A stretch of 64,000 bases of DNA from Streptomyces venezuelae ATCC 10712. GTDB taxonomy: Bacteria; Actinomycetota; Actinomycetes; Streptomycetales; Streptomycetaceae. The position numbers were made by a program, and so were the translations under genes. The DNA lies in the NCBI RefSeq assembly GCF_008639165.1, contig NZ_CP029197.1:3410001-3474000 (forward strand). The letters run 5' to 3'. The notes below the pieces were generated by a model that did not search any database, was not told the DNA's origin, and saw only the letters and a list, made by a program, of their open reading frames with translations. Within the stretch, counting starts at the first letter, position 1, and the number at the start of each line of letters is the position of its first letter. Positions 7,966 through 15,390 of this stretch are shown in pieces.

Positions 7966-9306
7966 TCAGGCCGCGACGGCGACCTTCGGCTCGGTCTCGC
8001 GGCTGTCGGCCAGGTCGTCGATGGGGGACGACGAGGCGTTCTCGTACGCCGTGAGGTCGAGGATCTTCTCGCGGGCGGAGACGATCACCGGGACCAGCGC
8101 CTGACCGGCGACGTTGGTGGCGGTCCGCATCATGTCCAGGATCGGGTCGATCGCCATCAGGAGGCCGACGCCCTCCAGGGGGAGGCCCAGGGTGGAGAGG
8201 GTCAGGGTCAGCATGACCGTCGCGCCCGTCAGGCCGGCGGTGGCCGCCGAGCCGATGACCGAGACGAAGGCGATGAGCAGGTAGTCGCCGATGCCGAGCT
8301 GCACGTCGAAGATCTGCGCGATGAAGATCGCGGCGAGCGCCGGGTAGATCGCGGCGCAGCCGTCCATCTTGGTGGTCGCGCCGAACGGGACGGCGAAGGA
8401 GGCGTACTCCTTCGGGACGCCGAGGCGCTCGGTGACCTTCTGGGTGACCGGCATGGTGCCGACCGAGGAGCGGGAGACGAAGGCCAGCTGGATGGCCGGC
8501 CAGGCGCCCTTGTAGAACTGCAGCGGGTTGACCTTGGCGACCGTCGCGAGCAGCAGCGGGTAGACGCCGAACATGACCAGGGCGCAGCCGACGTAGATGT
8601 CGGCGGTGAAGGTCGCGTACTTGCCGATCAGGTCCCAGCCGTAGTCGGCGATGGCGAAGCCGATGAGGCCGACGGTGCCGAGCGGGGCGAGGCGGATGAC
8701 CCACCAGAGGGCCTTCTGGAGGAGCTCGAGGACCGACTCGGAGAGGGTGAGGATCGGCTTGGCACGGTCGCCGAGCTTGAGGGCGGCGATGCCTGCGACG
8801 GCGGCCATGAAGACGATCTGGAGGACGTTCAGCTCGGTGAACGGGGTGATGACGTCCGTCGGGATGATGCCGGTCAGGAAGTCGATCCAGGAGCCCTCGC
8901 GCTTCGGCAGCTTGCCGTCCTGCGGGGTGAGGCCGGTGCCGGCGCCCGGGTTGGTGATCAGGCCGATGGCGAGGCCGATGGCCACCGCGATCAGCGAGGT
9001 GATCATGAACCAGAGCAGGGTGCGGGTGGCGAGCCTGGCGGCGTTGTTCACCTTCCGCAGGTTGGTGATCGAGACCAGGATCGCGAAGAAGACGAGGGGG
9101 GCGACGGCCAGCTTGAGCAGCTGGACGAAGATGTCGCCGACCTGGCCGAGGGTCTCCTTCAGCCAGGAGACGTCCTGGCTGCGGGCGATCCAGCCGAGCA
9201 GGGCGCCGAGGACGAGACCGGCGATGATCTGGGCCCAGAAGGGGACCTTGGGTATCCGGGACGAGGGCTTGGTCTCGTTCTCGGGCGTGGTCGCGGACGC
9301 GGACAC
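7966..9306 (-). CDS. Dicarboxylate/amino acid:cation symporter (DctA/GltP family)
   Basis: About 446 residues of a multi-pass DAACS transporter that imports C4-dicarboxylates or glutamate/aspartate with H+ or Na+. The hairpin-1 region has SRSSVGTMPVTQK (serine-rich motif), followed by YASFAVPFGATTKMDGCAAIYP and the C-terminal GLPLEGVGLLMAIDPILDMMRTATNV with the substrate-binding Asp/Arg/Thr cluster. I chose the GTG at 9304-9306 because GGAG lies seven bases before it; an upstream ATG at 9435 would add a non-family leader. Monocistronic, with a terminator at 7907-7941. Confidence 0.92.
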   Translation of the reverse strand: MSASATTPENETKPSSRIPKVPFWAQIIAGLVLGALLGWIARSQDVSWLKETLGQVGDIFVQLLKLAVAPLVFFAILVSITNLRKVNNAARLATRTLLWFMITSLIAVAIGLAIGLITNPGAGTGLTPQDGKLPKREGSWIDFLTGIIPTDVITPFTELNVLQIVFMAAVAGIAALKLGDRAKPILTLSESVLELLQKALWWVIRLAPLGTVGLIGFAIADYGWDLIGKYATFTADIYVGCALVMFGVYPLLLATVAKVNPLQFYKGAWPAIQLAFVSRSSVGTMPVTQKVTERLGVPKEYASFAVPFGATTKMDGCAAIYPALAAIFIAQIFDVQLGIGDYLLIAFVSVIGSAATAGLTGATVMLTLTLSTLGLPLEGVGLLMAIDPILDMMRTATNVAGQALVPVIVSAREKILDLTAYENASSSPIDDLADSRETEPKVAVAA

Positions 9307-9525
9307 AGACACACTCCACTGGTGCGTATCGGGCAATACGGGGACGGGGGTGCGGCACACACGCGCTTTCACGCGGGCCGCTGCATGATGCCGGGTCAGA
9401 CCTCGCGGCAACAGACCGCGGACATACAGCGGCACAGATCGACGTGCAGGCGCGCCACGAGCGGGGTGCTCGCGGCATGAGAGGGGCGCACTGCTGTCGT
9501 CATGTCGAACACGTTAACACTTGAA

Positions 9526-9578
9526 CTTTGAGAACCTCAAAGCCCTTCTTTGAGGTGCAGGAACCCCTCTCCACCTCA
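9526..9578. promoter_or_regulatory. TTGAGG-type inverted repeat cluster
   Basis: CTTTGAG-AAC-CTCAAAG (9526-9542) is a perfect 7-bp palindrome. Next come TGAGGTG (9551-9557) and its inverse CACCTCA (9572-9578). So TTTGAGG half-sites occur four times in 53 bases, 220 bases upstream of the symporter start, in a locally AT-richer stretch. It looks like an array for one regulator controlling the symporter. Confidence 0.55.
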
Positions 9579-9591
9579 GAAACGCAGAACA

Positions 9592-9626
9592 CCCCAGGCG
9601 GGAGCCTTGGAAGCTCCCGCCCGGGG
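9592..9626 (-). terminator. Terminator of the GntR gene pair
   Basis: CCCC-A-GGCGGGAGC, a 7-base loop, then GCTCCCGCC-C-GGGG: a strong GC hairpin 80 bases beyond the stop of the GntR gene on the minus strand. Confidence 0.75.
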
Positions 9627-9705
9627 TGGGCGGTCTGCGATGATCTGTGAGGAACCTTACGCGGGCCTTATCCCCCGCCTCGCCCCGTCGCCGCTGCGCG
9701 TCACC

Positions 9706-10476
9706 TCACGTCACGGGCAGCCTGTACCGCATCCGATACCGGTGCGCCGCCTTCGTCATCAGCGTCGCCTCGATCGGGCGCCCGCCGTCGGAGTAGACCA
9801 CTCGGAAGGCAACGAGGACGGGCATGTCCTTCGGCAGCTCCAGGGCCACGACCTCCTCCTCCGTCGGGATCTCGGACGACAGCTCGTCCACGAATTCGCG
9901 CGGAGGGAAGCCCAGCGAGTCGAGCAGCGCCGGCGTGCCGCCCCGGATCCGCTTCCTCTCCAGCACGGCCGTGCCCTCGACCAGACTCAGCGGGTAGTAC
10001 GACCGCGTGAGTTCCGTCGGTTCTTCGTCCAGGAGCAGGAGCTGCTTGCGGAGCACGGCCCGCCCACCGTCCTCCAGCCGCAGAGCCTCGGCCACTTCGG
10101 CCGGCGGCACCACGACCTCGACGTCGAGAAGCCGGATCGCACCGGCCCGTTCCCGCTTCGCGGCCTCGGACATCCAGGGGTAGGGCTCGCCCGGCCCGGC
10201 CGGCTTCATGTAGGCGATCGGCTCGACGGACTGTTGCACGTGCTGGCGCACGTACACGCCCCTGCCCGGCAGGCCTTCGAGGAGTCCCTCGGCCTTCAGC
10301 GCCTGGAGGGCCTTCTGGACGGTCGTGTTGGCCACGCCGCCGTACTGCTCCATCAGTTCCGCCGTCGAGCCCAGCTTGCTTCCCGGCGGGAGGTCCCCGC
10401 GGGTGATCCGCCGCCGGAGTTCCGCCGCGATCTTCTGGTGCGGCGACCTCGTGTCCTTGAACTCCCTGGCCATCAC
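9706..10476 (-). CDS. GntR-family regulator with UTRA ligand domain (HutC subfamily)
   Basis: 256 residues. The winged helix at about 8-75 reads SPHQKIAAELRRRITRGDLPPGSKLGS then GVANTTVQKALQALKAEGLLEGLPGRGVYV. The UTRA domain follows at about 95-250 (LLLLDEEPTELTRSYYPLSLVEGT and the terminal EATLMT...YRMRYRL). This is a standard HutC-type repressor. It overlaps the upstream UTRA-only gene by four bases (ATGA), and both are divergent from the lasso-peptide precursor, with a perfect palindrome between. Control of that cluster is a reasonable inference. Confidence 0.9.
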   Translation of the reverse strand: MMAREFKDTRSPHQKIAAELRRRITRGDLPPGSKLGSTAELMEQYGGVANTTVQKALQALKAEGLLEGLPGRGVYVRQHVQQSVEPIAYMKPAGPGEPYPWMSEAAKRERAGAIRLLDVEVVVPPAEVAEALRLEDGGRAVLRKQLLLLDEEPTELTRSYYPLSLVEGTAVLERKRIRGGTPALLDSLGFPPREFVDELSSEIPTEEEVVALELPKDMPVLVAFRVVYSDGGRPIEATLMTKAAHRYRMRYRLPVT

Positions 10477-11018
10477 GCGCCCTGCTTTCCGAGCCTGTAC
10501 GTGAGGTGCCGACCGGCCGGCATGGTCATCAGAGACGCCTCCATCGGCGTCCCGTCGGCGGTCCGTGTCAGGCGCAGCAGACGAAGGACGGCGTCGCCTT
10601 CGGCCAGACCCAGGTGTTCGCGCTCGTCGGGGGTGGCCAGGGCGGCGCTCACGTCCTCGACGACTTCGGCGCCGGTGTACCCCAGGTCGGCGAGCAGGGT
10701 GACCGCGCCGCCGGGCACTTTGCGCGGTTCCGCCAGGGGCGTGCCTCCGGCGACGGAGACGGGGTAGTACGAGTCGGCCAGCTCGACGGGGTGGCCGTCC
10801 AGCAGGATCAGCCGACGCCTGACGATCACCCGCTCGGCGGCGGACAGCCCCAGGGCGGCACGAACAGCGGCGGGGGCCTCCGTCTCGCCCGCCTGCAGCA
10901 GCCGCTGCCCTCCACGGCTCCCTCGACGAGCGGCCTCATCGGTCCACGCGTCACTCTGACCGGGCTTCCGCGGGGCCAGGTACGGCGCGGTCTCACTGAT
11001 CCACGCATCGCCCGACAT
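10473..11018 (-). CDS. UTRA-domain protein without DNA-binding domain
   Basis: 181 residues aligning along their whole length with the C-terminal half of the neighbouring GntR protein. RRRLILLDGHPVELADSYYPVSV matches RKQLLLLDEEPTELTRSYYPLSL, and MEASLMTMPAGRHLTYRL matches IEATLMTKAAHRYRMRYRL. No winged helix precedes it, and the ATG has a GAGGTAGGAAC leader, so it is a stand-alone ligand-binding protein or co-regulator rather than a frameshifted repressor. First gene of the two-gene minus-strand operon. A partial duplication of its neighbour that lost the DNA-binding half is likely. Confidence 0.8.
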   Translation of the reverse strand: MSGDAWISETAPYLAPRKPGQSDAWTDEAARRGSRGGQRLLQAGETEAPAAVRAALGLSAAERVIVRRRLILLDGHPVELADSYYPVSVAGGTPLAEPRKVPGGAVTLLADLGYTGAEVVEDVSAALATPDEREHLGLAEGDAVLRLLRLTRTADGTPMEASLMTMPAGRHLTYRLGKQGA

Positions 11019-11086
11019 GTTCCTACCTCCACCTCACTGTTGCCAGCGACCCTACTTCCTCGTTCCTCCACCGGGAGATCCATCAT

Positions 11087-11122
11087 AAGCGCTTGCCGCT
11101 TAAAGCGGCTTGCCATTAAGGT
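11087..11122 (+). promoter_or_regulatory. Lasso cluster promoter with GntR-type palindromes
   Basis: AAGCGCTT (11087-11094) abuts the perfect palindrome GCCGCTT-A-AAGCGGC (11095-11109). A candidate promoter uses TTGCCG (11093-11098) and TAAGGT (11117-11122) with an 18-base spacer. The palindrome covers the -35, a typical repressor position, and lies midway between the UTRA gene start and the precursor gene. Confidence 0.55.
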
Positions 11123-11151
11123 TGCCGTACCGACCACAGAGAGGAACCGTC

Positions 11152-11283
11152 ATGACCGATCTGCCGCGTACGGAGGAGGCCCCGGCCGGGGCGGAGGTGC
11201 TCGACATCGGTGACGCCGCCGAGCTGACCCAGGGCCAGGGCGGCGGCCAGAGCGAGGACAAGCGGCGGGCCTACAACTGCTGA
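11152..11283 (+). CDS. albA: Lasso peptide precursor (albusnodin-like)
   Basis: A 43-residue gene with AGAGGAAC seven bases before its ATG. The leader (1-27) ends VLDIGDAAELTQ, carrying the conserved Gly20 and the Thr26 at position -2 that lasso enzymes recognise. The predicted core (28-43) is GQGGGQSEDKRRAYNC: Gly1 as ring amine, Glu8 or Asp9 as ring acid, Lys10 as the only lysine, and a C-terminal Cys. From memory this equals or is very close to albusnodin, the Streptomyces lasso peptide acetylated on lysine. The cyclase, protease and acetyltransferase genes follow directly. There is no YxxP motif in the leader, unlike many lasso precursors. Confidence 0.93.
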   Translation: MTDLPRTEEAPAGAEVLDIGDAAELTQGQGGGQSEDKRRAYNC

Positions 11284-11368
11284 TCCCGGCTCGCCGCGTG
11301 GCTCCGTCCCGGTTTCCGGGGCGGGGCCACACCCTCGATTCCCGTTGCCCGACGTGGAGGACTCCCAG

Positions 11369-13174
11369 ATGCCCATCGGAGGATTCAGCACGCCCAGGCC
11401 AGGCCTTCCCCACCCGGTCGGCGCGCACGCTCTCACCAGGTCGTCCGCTTGGCGATTGGGCGCGTTTCCCGTCCGAGTCGCCCAGTACGAGGACCGCCGG
11501 GTCCTCGTCATCGGGCTCTGCGGGGCGAGCGACGACGAGGTCCGGGGCCTGGCCGACCACCTGGTGCCCGCGGACGCCGCATGGCGTTGGCCCGGCGCGT
11601 ACGCGGTGGTGGAGGAAGCACCGGGCGGGGTGGTGGTGCACACCGATCCGGCGAGCGCGCTGCCCCTGTACGCGGTCGCGTGGGGCGGGACGTGGGCATG
11701 GTCCACGTCCGCCCGGTTCCTCGCCGCCCTGGCCGGCACCCGGATCGATCCGGAGCGCCTGGCCTGTGCCGTCCTCGCGCCTTCCCTCCCGGTACTGGCC
11801 GAGGGCCGGAGCTTCTTCGCCGGTGTGGTCCGTCTGCCGGCGGGATGCCGCGTCGTCCTCCCGGACGACGGTGGCCCCCGCACGCACTCCGTCCAGTGGC
11901 GCCCGGACGCGGTCGGTGGCGCACCGCACGTGCGACTGCGCGACGCCCTCGGCTCCGGCGTACGGCTGCGTGCCGCCATCGACCCCGGGCTGTCCAGCGA
12001 CCTCTCCGGAGGGCTCGACTCCACCACTATTGCGGGCATCGCCGCGGCTGTGGTCGACTCCCCTCTCCACGCGGTCACGGTCCATCCGGCAGGGATCCTC
12101 GACGGAGCCGACGTCTCGTACGCCCGCCTCGCCGCCAACGCATCGCAGGGTCGGATCGCGCACCGACTGCTCCCCCTGACCGCCGAGCACCGGCCGTACA
12201 CCCGTCTGCGGGAAGTACCCGTGACCGACGAACCCGCCCCGTCCGCCCTCACGCACGCTCGCTTCCTGGGCCAGCTCCGGTGGATGCACCGGACGCTCGG
12301 GACCCGTACCCACCTGACCGGTGACGGTGGCGACAGCGTCCTGTTCCAGCCGCCCGCCCACCTGGCCGACCTGATCCGGCACGGTCGCCATCGACGGGCG
12401 GCGGGCGAGGCCGTCGGGTGGGCGCGGCTCCGCCGTACCCCGGTCGCCCCCCTCCTTCGTGATGCCGCGACCATGGCCCGCACCCCCCGTGCTCGGTCGC
12501 TGGAGCGCCTCGCGGCCAGGCTGGCGGCGGGACCCGGCGCGCGAGAGAACGCGGGCAACGTCCGCTGGTTCCCCACGCTCCCCATGCCGTCCTGGGCGAC
12601 TCCGGACGCCCTGGGGCTCCTGGGTCGGGCCGCCGAGCGGGCGGCGGCCGGGCCCGACGAGCTGCCGGGTCTCGACGCGTCCGTGCGCGTCCTGGTGGAC
12701 GACATCAGGGAAGTGGCCCGCACCGCCGTCGCGGACGCCGAGCTGGCGGCGGGATGCGGAATCGATCTCCACAACCCGTTCCTGGACGCACGGGTGATGG
12801 ACGCGGTGCTACGGACCCCGCTCGGCGGCCGTGCTCCGCTCCACGCCTACAAGCCCACTCTGGTCAGGGCGTTCGCGGACGTACTGCCTGCCGAGGTCCG
12901 CGCCCGTACGACGAAGGGAAGCTTCGAGGCCGACCACTTCACCGGCATGCGGGCCGCCCTGCCCGAACTGCTGGACCAGGCCGGCCTGCACCTGGCGTCC
13001 CTGGATCTCATCGACCTCTCCCTCTTCCGGGCCGGCTTACGCCGGGCAGCCGCCGGGGTGCCGATGCCGCTCGCCACGATCGAACAGGCCCTCGCCGTGG
13101 ACGCCTGGCTGCACGCGATCAGCCTGGCGCCCACGCCGAGGTGGGCCTCCCCCGTGCCCGGAAAGGCGATCTGA
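11369..13174 (+). CDS. albC: Lasso peptide cyclase (asparagine synthetase homologue)
   Basis: About 601 residues related to asparagine synthetase B. The N-terminal half has a glutaminase-like fold without an initial Cys, as in lasso cyclases. The ATP pyrophosphatase loop SGGLDS lies at 213-218, LTGDGGDSVLF near 312-322, and NPFLDARVMDAVLRTPL near 470-486. It would adenylate the core acid side chain so that Gly1 closes the macrolactam. The ATG at 11369 has GGAGG eight bases upstream and is preferred over a TTG at 11345. The stop (TGA) shares its A with the ATG of the next gene (TGATG). It lies 85 bases after the precursor gene. Confidence 0.93.
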   Translation: MPIGGFSTPRPGLPHPVGAHALTRSSAWRLGAFPVRVAQYEDRRVLVIGLCGASDDEVRGLADHLVPADAAWRWPGAYAVVEEAPGGVVVHTDPASALPLYAVAWGGTWAWSTSARFLAALAGTRIDPERLACAVLAPSLPVLAEGRSFFAGVVRLPAGCRVVLPDDGGPRTHSVQWRPDAVGGAPHVRLRDALGSGVRLRAAIDPGLSSDLSGGLDSTTIAGIAAAVVDSPLHAVTVHPAGILDGADVSYARLAANASQGRIAHRLLPLTAEHRPYTRLREVPVTDEPAPSALTHARFLGQLRWMHRTLGTRTHLTGDGGDSVLFQPPAHLADLIRHGRHRRAAGEAVGWARLRRTPVAPLLRDAATMARTPRARSLERLAARLAAGPGARENAGNVRWFPTLPMPSWATPDALGLLGRAAERAAAGPDELPGLDASVRVLVDDIREVARTAVADAELAAGCGIDLHNPFLDARVMDAVLRTPLGGRAPLHAYKPTLVRAFADVLPAEVRARTTKGSFEADHFTGMRAALPELLDQAGLHLASLDLIDLSLFRAGLRRAAAGVPMPLATIEQALAVDAWLHAISLAPTPRWASPVPGKAI

Positions 13175-13728
13175 TGGAAAGCTCTGTGGACTTCGGGCAC
13201 GTCCGCGTCCTCGTCGACTACGACACCGGCCGCGTCCGCTGCGTGCTCCCGGCGAAGCCGGGCCCCACGACCGCACCCGCCGCGAGTTGGGGCAGCAGCG
13301 AACACCCCGCCGGACTGACCCGCCCGGCCGACGCCTGGAGTCCGATGGCGGCCGCCGCCCTCTTCGTCGTCCTCGCCGTGAAGAACGCGGGACGGCGGGA
13401 GACCACGATGCGGCGCGTCCTCCGTGTCGTACGGGCGGCCCACTCGTTCACGATCAAGCCGGCCACCGTGCGGCAGGCGACGGCAGCCGTCGGTGCCGTG
13501 CGACGCGCCGCCTGGGCCTCCCCCGGGCGTACCGCGTGCCTGGAAGAATCGGCCGCCGTCGTCCTGCTCCTCGCGCTCCGCCGCCGCTCGGTCGTCTGGT
13601 GCCACGGGGTCGCTCCCGATCCGGTCCGACTGCATGCCTGGATCACCACTCACGACGGTCTCCCCGTCGCCGAACCCCCGTCCACCCGGGCGTACACCAC
13701 CGCCCTCACCTTCGGAGCGTCCTCGTGA
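13174..13728 (+). CDS. albB: Lasso peptide leader protease (B2-type), possibly with an RRE remnant
   Basis: 184 residues, longer than a typical B2 (about 140-150). The C-terminal part is a transglutaminase-like protease: Cys122 in ACLEESAAVVLLLALRRRS, and His154 in RLHAWI matching the family HAWV motif; His144 is also nearby. It cuts the leader after Gln27. The first 35 residues (HVRVLVDYDTGRVRC) resemble the opening beta-hairpin of an RRE (PqqD-like, B1) domain, but the helices of a full RRE are not evident. No separate B1 gene exists in the cluster. Coupled to the cyclase (TGATG) and to the acetyltransferase (GTGA). Confidence 0.85.
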   Translation: MESSVDFGHVRVLVDYDTGRVRCVLPAKPGPTTAPAASWGSSEHPAGLTRPADAWSPMAAAALFVVLAVKNAGRRETTMRRVLRVVRAAHSFTIKPATVRQATAAVGAVRRAAWASPGRTACLEESAAVVLLLALRRRSVVWCHGVAPDPVRLHAWITTHDGLPVAEPPSTRAYTTALTFGASS

Positions 13729-14303
13729 ACGACCACGCCCCCGACCTCTGGATCTCCAGCCCGACCTGCGCGCTGGGGCCCTATCGGGCGGACCTCGTCG
13801 AGACGTACTGGCGCTGGGAGCAGGACCCCGCGCTGATGGTCGGCTACGGCCGCCAGTCCCCCGAGTCCCTGGAGGCCCGTACGGAGGGCATCGCCCACCA
13901 GCTCCGGGGGTCCAACATCCGCTTCACCGTCTACGAGGTGGCCGGCGAGCGGTCCGTCCCGGTCGGCGTCACCACGCTCCTCCCCGACGACGCCGTCCGC
14001 ACGGCGGAGTTCGTCATCATGCTCGGCAAGGAAGCGCGCGGGCGCGGGCTGGGTGCGGAGGCGACCCGGTTGACGCTCGACTACGCGTTCCACGTATCGG
14101 CTCTCCGCATGGTGTGGCTGAAGGTCCTCGCACCCCACACGGCGGGGATCAGGGCATACGAGCGAGCCGGATTCCGGCTCGCGGGAAGGCTGAGGGAATC
14201 CGGCTACTGGCTCGGTCAGGTCTGCGACGAGGTGCTGATGGACGCTCTCGCGGCCGACTTCGCGGGACCGTCGGCGGTGAAGGCGCTGTTCCCTGAGAAG
14301 TAG
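13725..14303 (+). CDS. albT: GNAT acetyltransferase, likely lasso peptide lysine acetylase
   Basis: 192 residues starting at a GTG that overlaps the protease stop (GTGA). A RimJ/RimL-like GNAT fold is supported by MLGKEARGRGLGAEATRLTLDYAF with the acetyl-CoA loop RGRGLGA near 103-109, and by GIRAYERAGFRLAGRLRES near 146-164. Its place as last gene of the coupled operon and the single Lys10 in the core point to acetylation of that lysine, as reported (from memory) for albusnodin, where the acetyltransferase was needed for product formation. A general RimJ-like self-protection role is the alternative. Confidence 0.88.
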   Translation: MNDHAPDLWISSPTCALGPYRADLVETYWRWEQDPALMVGYGRQSPESLEARTEGIAHQLRGSNIRFTVYEVAGERSVPVGVTTLLPDDAVRTAEFVIMLGKEARGRGLGAEATRLTLDYAFHVSALRMVWLKVLAPHTAGIRAYERAGFRLAGRLRESGYWLGQVCDEVLMDALAADFAGPSAVKALFPEK

Positions 14304-14328
14304 TTCCCGGGAGCCGCAGCCGCTCCGG

Positions 14329-14589
14329 CTAGTCCTCCTGGGAGCGGTTCGCGGCCAGGCGGTCCTTCGCGCGGTCGACCTTGGCCACGACCTCGGCGCT
14401 CGCCTCGTCGCGGACCTTGCGGAGCAGGACGAAGCTCAGCGGGGCGGAGATGACGATGGCGAGGACGAGGACCCAGAGGAGGTTCGAGTCGCCGAGGCCG
14501 CGCGGCAGCACCTCGATGTAGACGAGGCCCCACAGGGCGAGGAAGCATCCGGCGAAGATGCCGAGACGCATCAGCGTGTAACGGAGCAT
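14329..14589 (-). CDS. DUF4229 small membrane protein
   Basis: 86 residues. Two hydrophobic segments (about 8-26 and 37-56) flank a short polar loop, followed by a charged tail (KVRDEASAEVVAKVDRAKDRL). This matches the DUF4229 family, commonly found next to menaquinone genes in Streptomyces; function unknown. It points back toward the lasso operon and ends 26 bases after the acetyltransferase, so it probably bounds the accessory insertion. Confidence 0.8.
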   Translation of the reverse strand: MLRYTLMRLGIFAGCFLALWGLVYIEVLPRGLGDSNLLWVLVLAIVISAPLSFVLLRKVRDEASAEVVAKVDRAKDRLAANRSQED

Positions 14590-14707
14590 GTCAGCCCACT
14601 CTTCCGTTTCCTACGTTCCGAAAAGTTCCCAAGATCCCATACGGGACGTGCGCCCCTCCAGTGAAGCACGAGGAGGGGGGCTCGCCGGGAGGGGGGTTCG
14701 GCGGCCC

Positions 14708-14737
14708 TTGAGCAGGACATTCGGTAATAGATAAGGT
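14708..14737 (+). promoter_or_regulatory. Promoter giving a possibly leaderless GNAT mRNA
   Basis: TTGAGC (14708-14713), 18-base spacer, TAAGGT (14732-14737). Only six bases separate the -10 from the ATG at 14744, and there is no ribosome site, so transcription should start at the ATG. Confidence 0.5.
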
Positions 14738-14743
14738 GTATCC

Positions 14744-15277
14744 ATGACCCTTACGTTTGAGCTGGATCCGTCGGTCGACCCCGCCCTGCGCGACGGCGTG
14801 CTCTCCCTCTGGGCGGACGTCACCAACGCCGGCGGCGCGGTCGGCTTCGTCCCGCCCGTCACCCCCGACGTGATCCGTCCCGCCCTGCTCAAGCACCTCG
14901 TGTCGATGGCCGAGGGCGGCACCCGTCTGCTCGTCGGCCGCGACGCGGACGGCGAGATTGCCGCCACCGCGTTCTTCACCTTCAACACCCACCCCCTCAT
15001 GACGCACTGGGTGTGGGTCTACACGGTGATGGTCCACCCCCGGCACCACGGCAAGGGGTACGGCCGCGACCTGCTGGCCGCGGTCGAGCACTCCGCCCGT
15101 ACCGCCGAGGGCTTCGAGGCGATCGAGGCGATCCGGCTGACCTGCCGGGGCGGCACCGGCGTCGACGGCTTCTACGCCAAGGCGGGGTACAAGGAGGTCG
15201 GCCGCGTCCCCGACGCGATCCGGGTCGCCCCCGGCGACGACCGCGACGACATCATCATGCTGCTGCCCCTGCTCTGA
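14744..15277 (+). CDS. GNAT family N-acetyltransferase
   Basis: 177 residues with the full GNAT core: beta strand VWVYTVMVHPRHHGKGYGRDLLAAVE near 88-113, carrying the R/Q-x-x-G-x-G/A acetyl-CoA loop (HHGKGYG), and FYAKAGYKEVGRVPDAIR near 145-162. This type acetylates small amines or amine antibiotics; the substrate is unknown. The ATG follows a -10-like box by six bases and lacks a Shine-Dalgarno sequence, suggesting leaderless translation. Confidence 0.87.
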   Translation: MTLTFELDPSVDPALRDGVLSLWADVTNAGGAVGFVPPVTPDVIRPALLKHLVSMAEGGTRLLVGRDADGEIAATAFFTFNTHPLMTHWVWVYTVMVHPRHHGKGYGRDLLAAVEHSARTAEGFEAIEAIRLTCRGGTGVDGFYAKAGYKEVGRVPDAIRVAPGDDRDDIIMLLPLL

Positions 15278-15345
15278 GTCCCCCCGCCGGGACGCCGGGC
15301 GCCCACCCGACCGGAACGGGCACAGGAAGTCGGGTCCGCGGCACC

Positions 15346-15385
15346 CCGTCCTTCCTACGGTGAGGACACGGAAAAGGAAGGACGG
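15346..15385. promoter_or_regulatory. 10-bp inverted repeat covering a ribosome site
   Basis: CCGTCCTTCC (15346-15355) and its exact inverse GGAAGGACGG (15376-15385) with a 20-base loop. The right arm contains the GGAAGGA ribosome site of the AraC gene (GTG at 15391). It could be an RNA hairpin hiding the site, or a protein operator for autoregulation. Confidence 0.55.
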
Positions 15386-15390
15386 ACCAC

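Larger units (their letters stand above)
9307..9705. other. 399-bp intergenic region upstream of the symporter
   Basis: No convincing gene. It holds the symporter leader and promoter region, the CTTTGAG/TGAGGTG repeat cluster at 9526-9578 and the regulator terminator at 9592-9626. The remainder shows nothing recognisable. Confidence 0.6.

Noticed and set aside
11345..11368. TTG start for the lasso cyclase
   Set aside because: The ATG at 11369 has GGAGG eight bases upstream; the TTG has no comparable ribosome site.
9706..14303. Mobile element or prophage carrying the lasso cluster
   Set aside because: No integrase, transposase, attachment repeats or tRNA gene at the borders could be seen. 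The accessory nature is inferred from gene content only.
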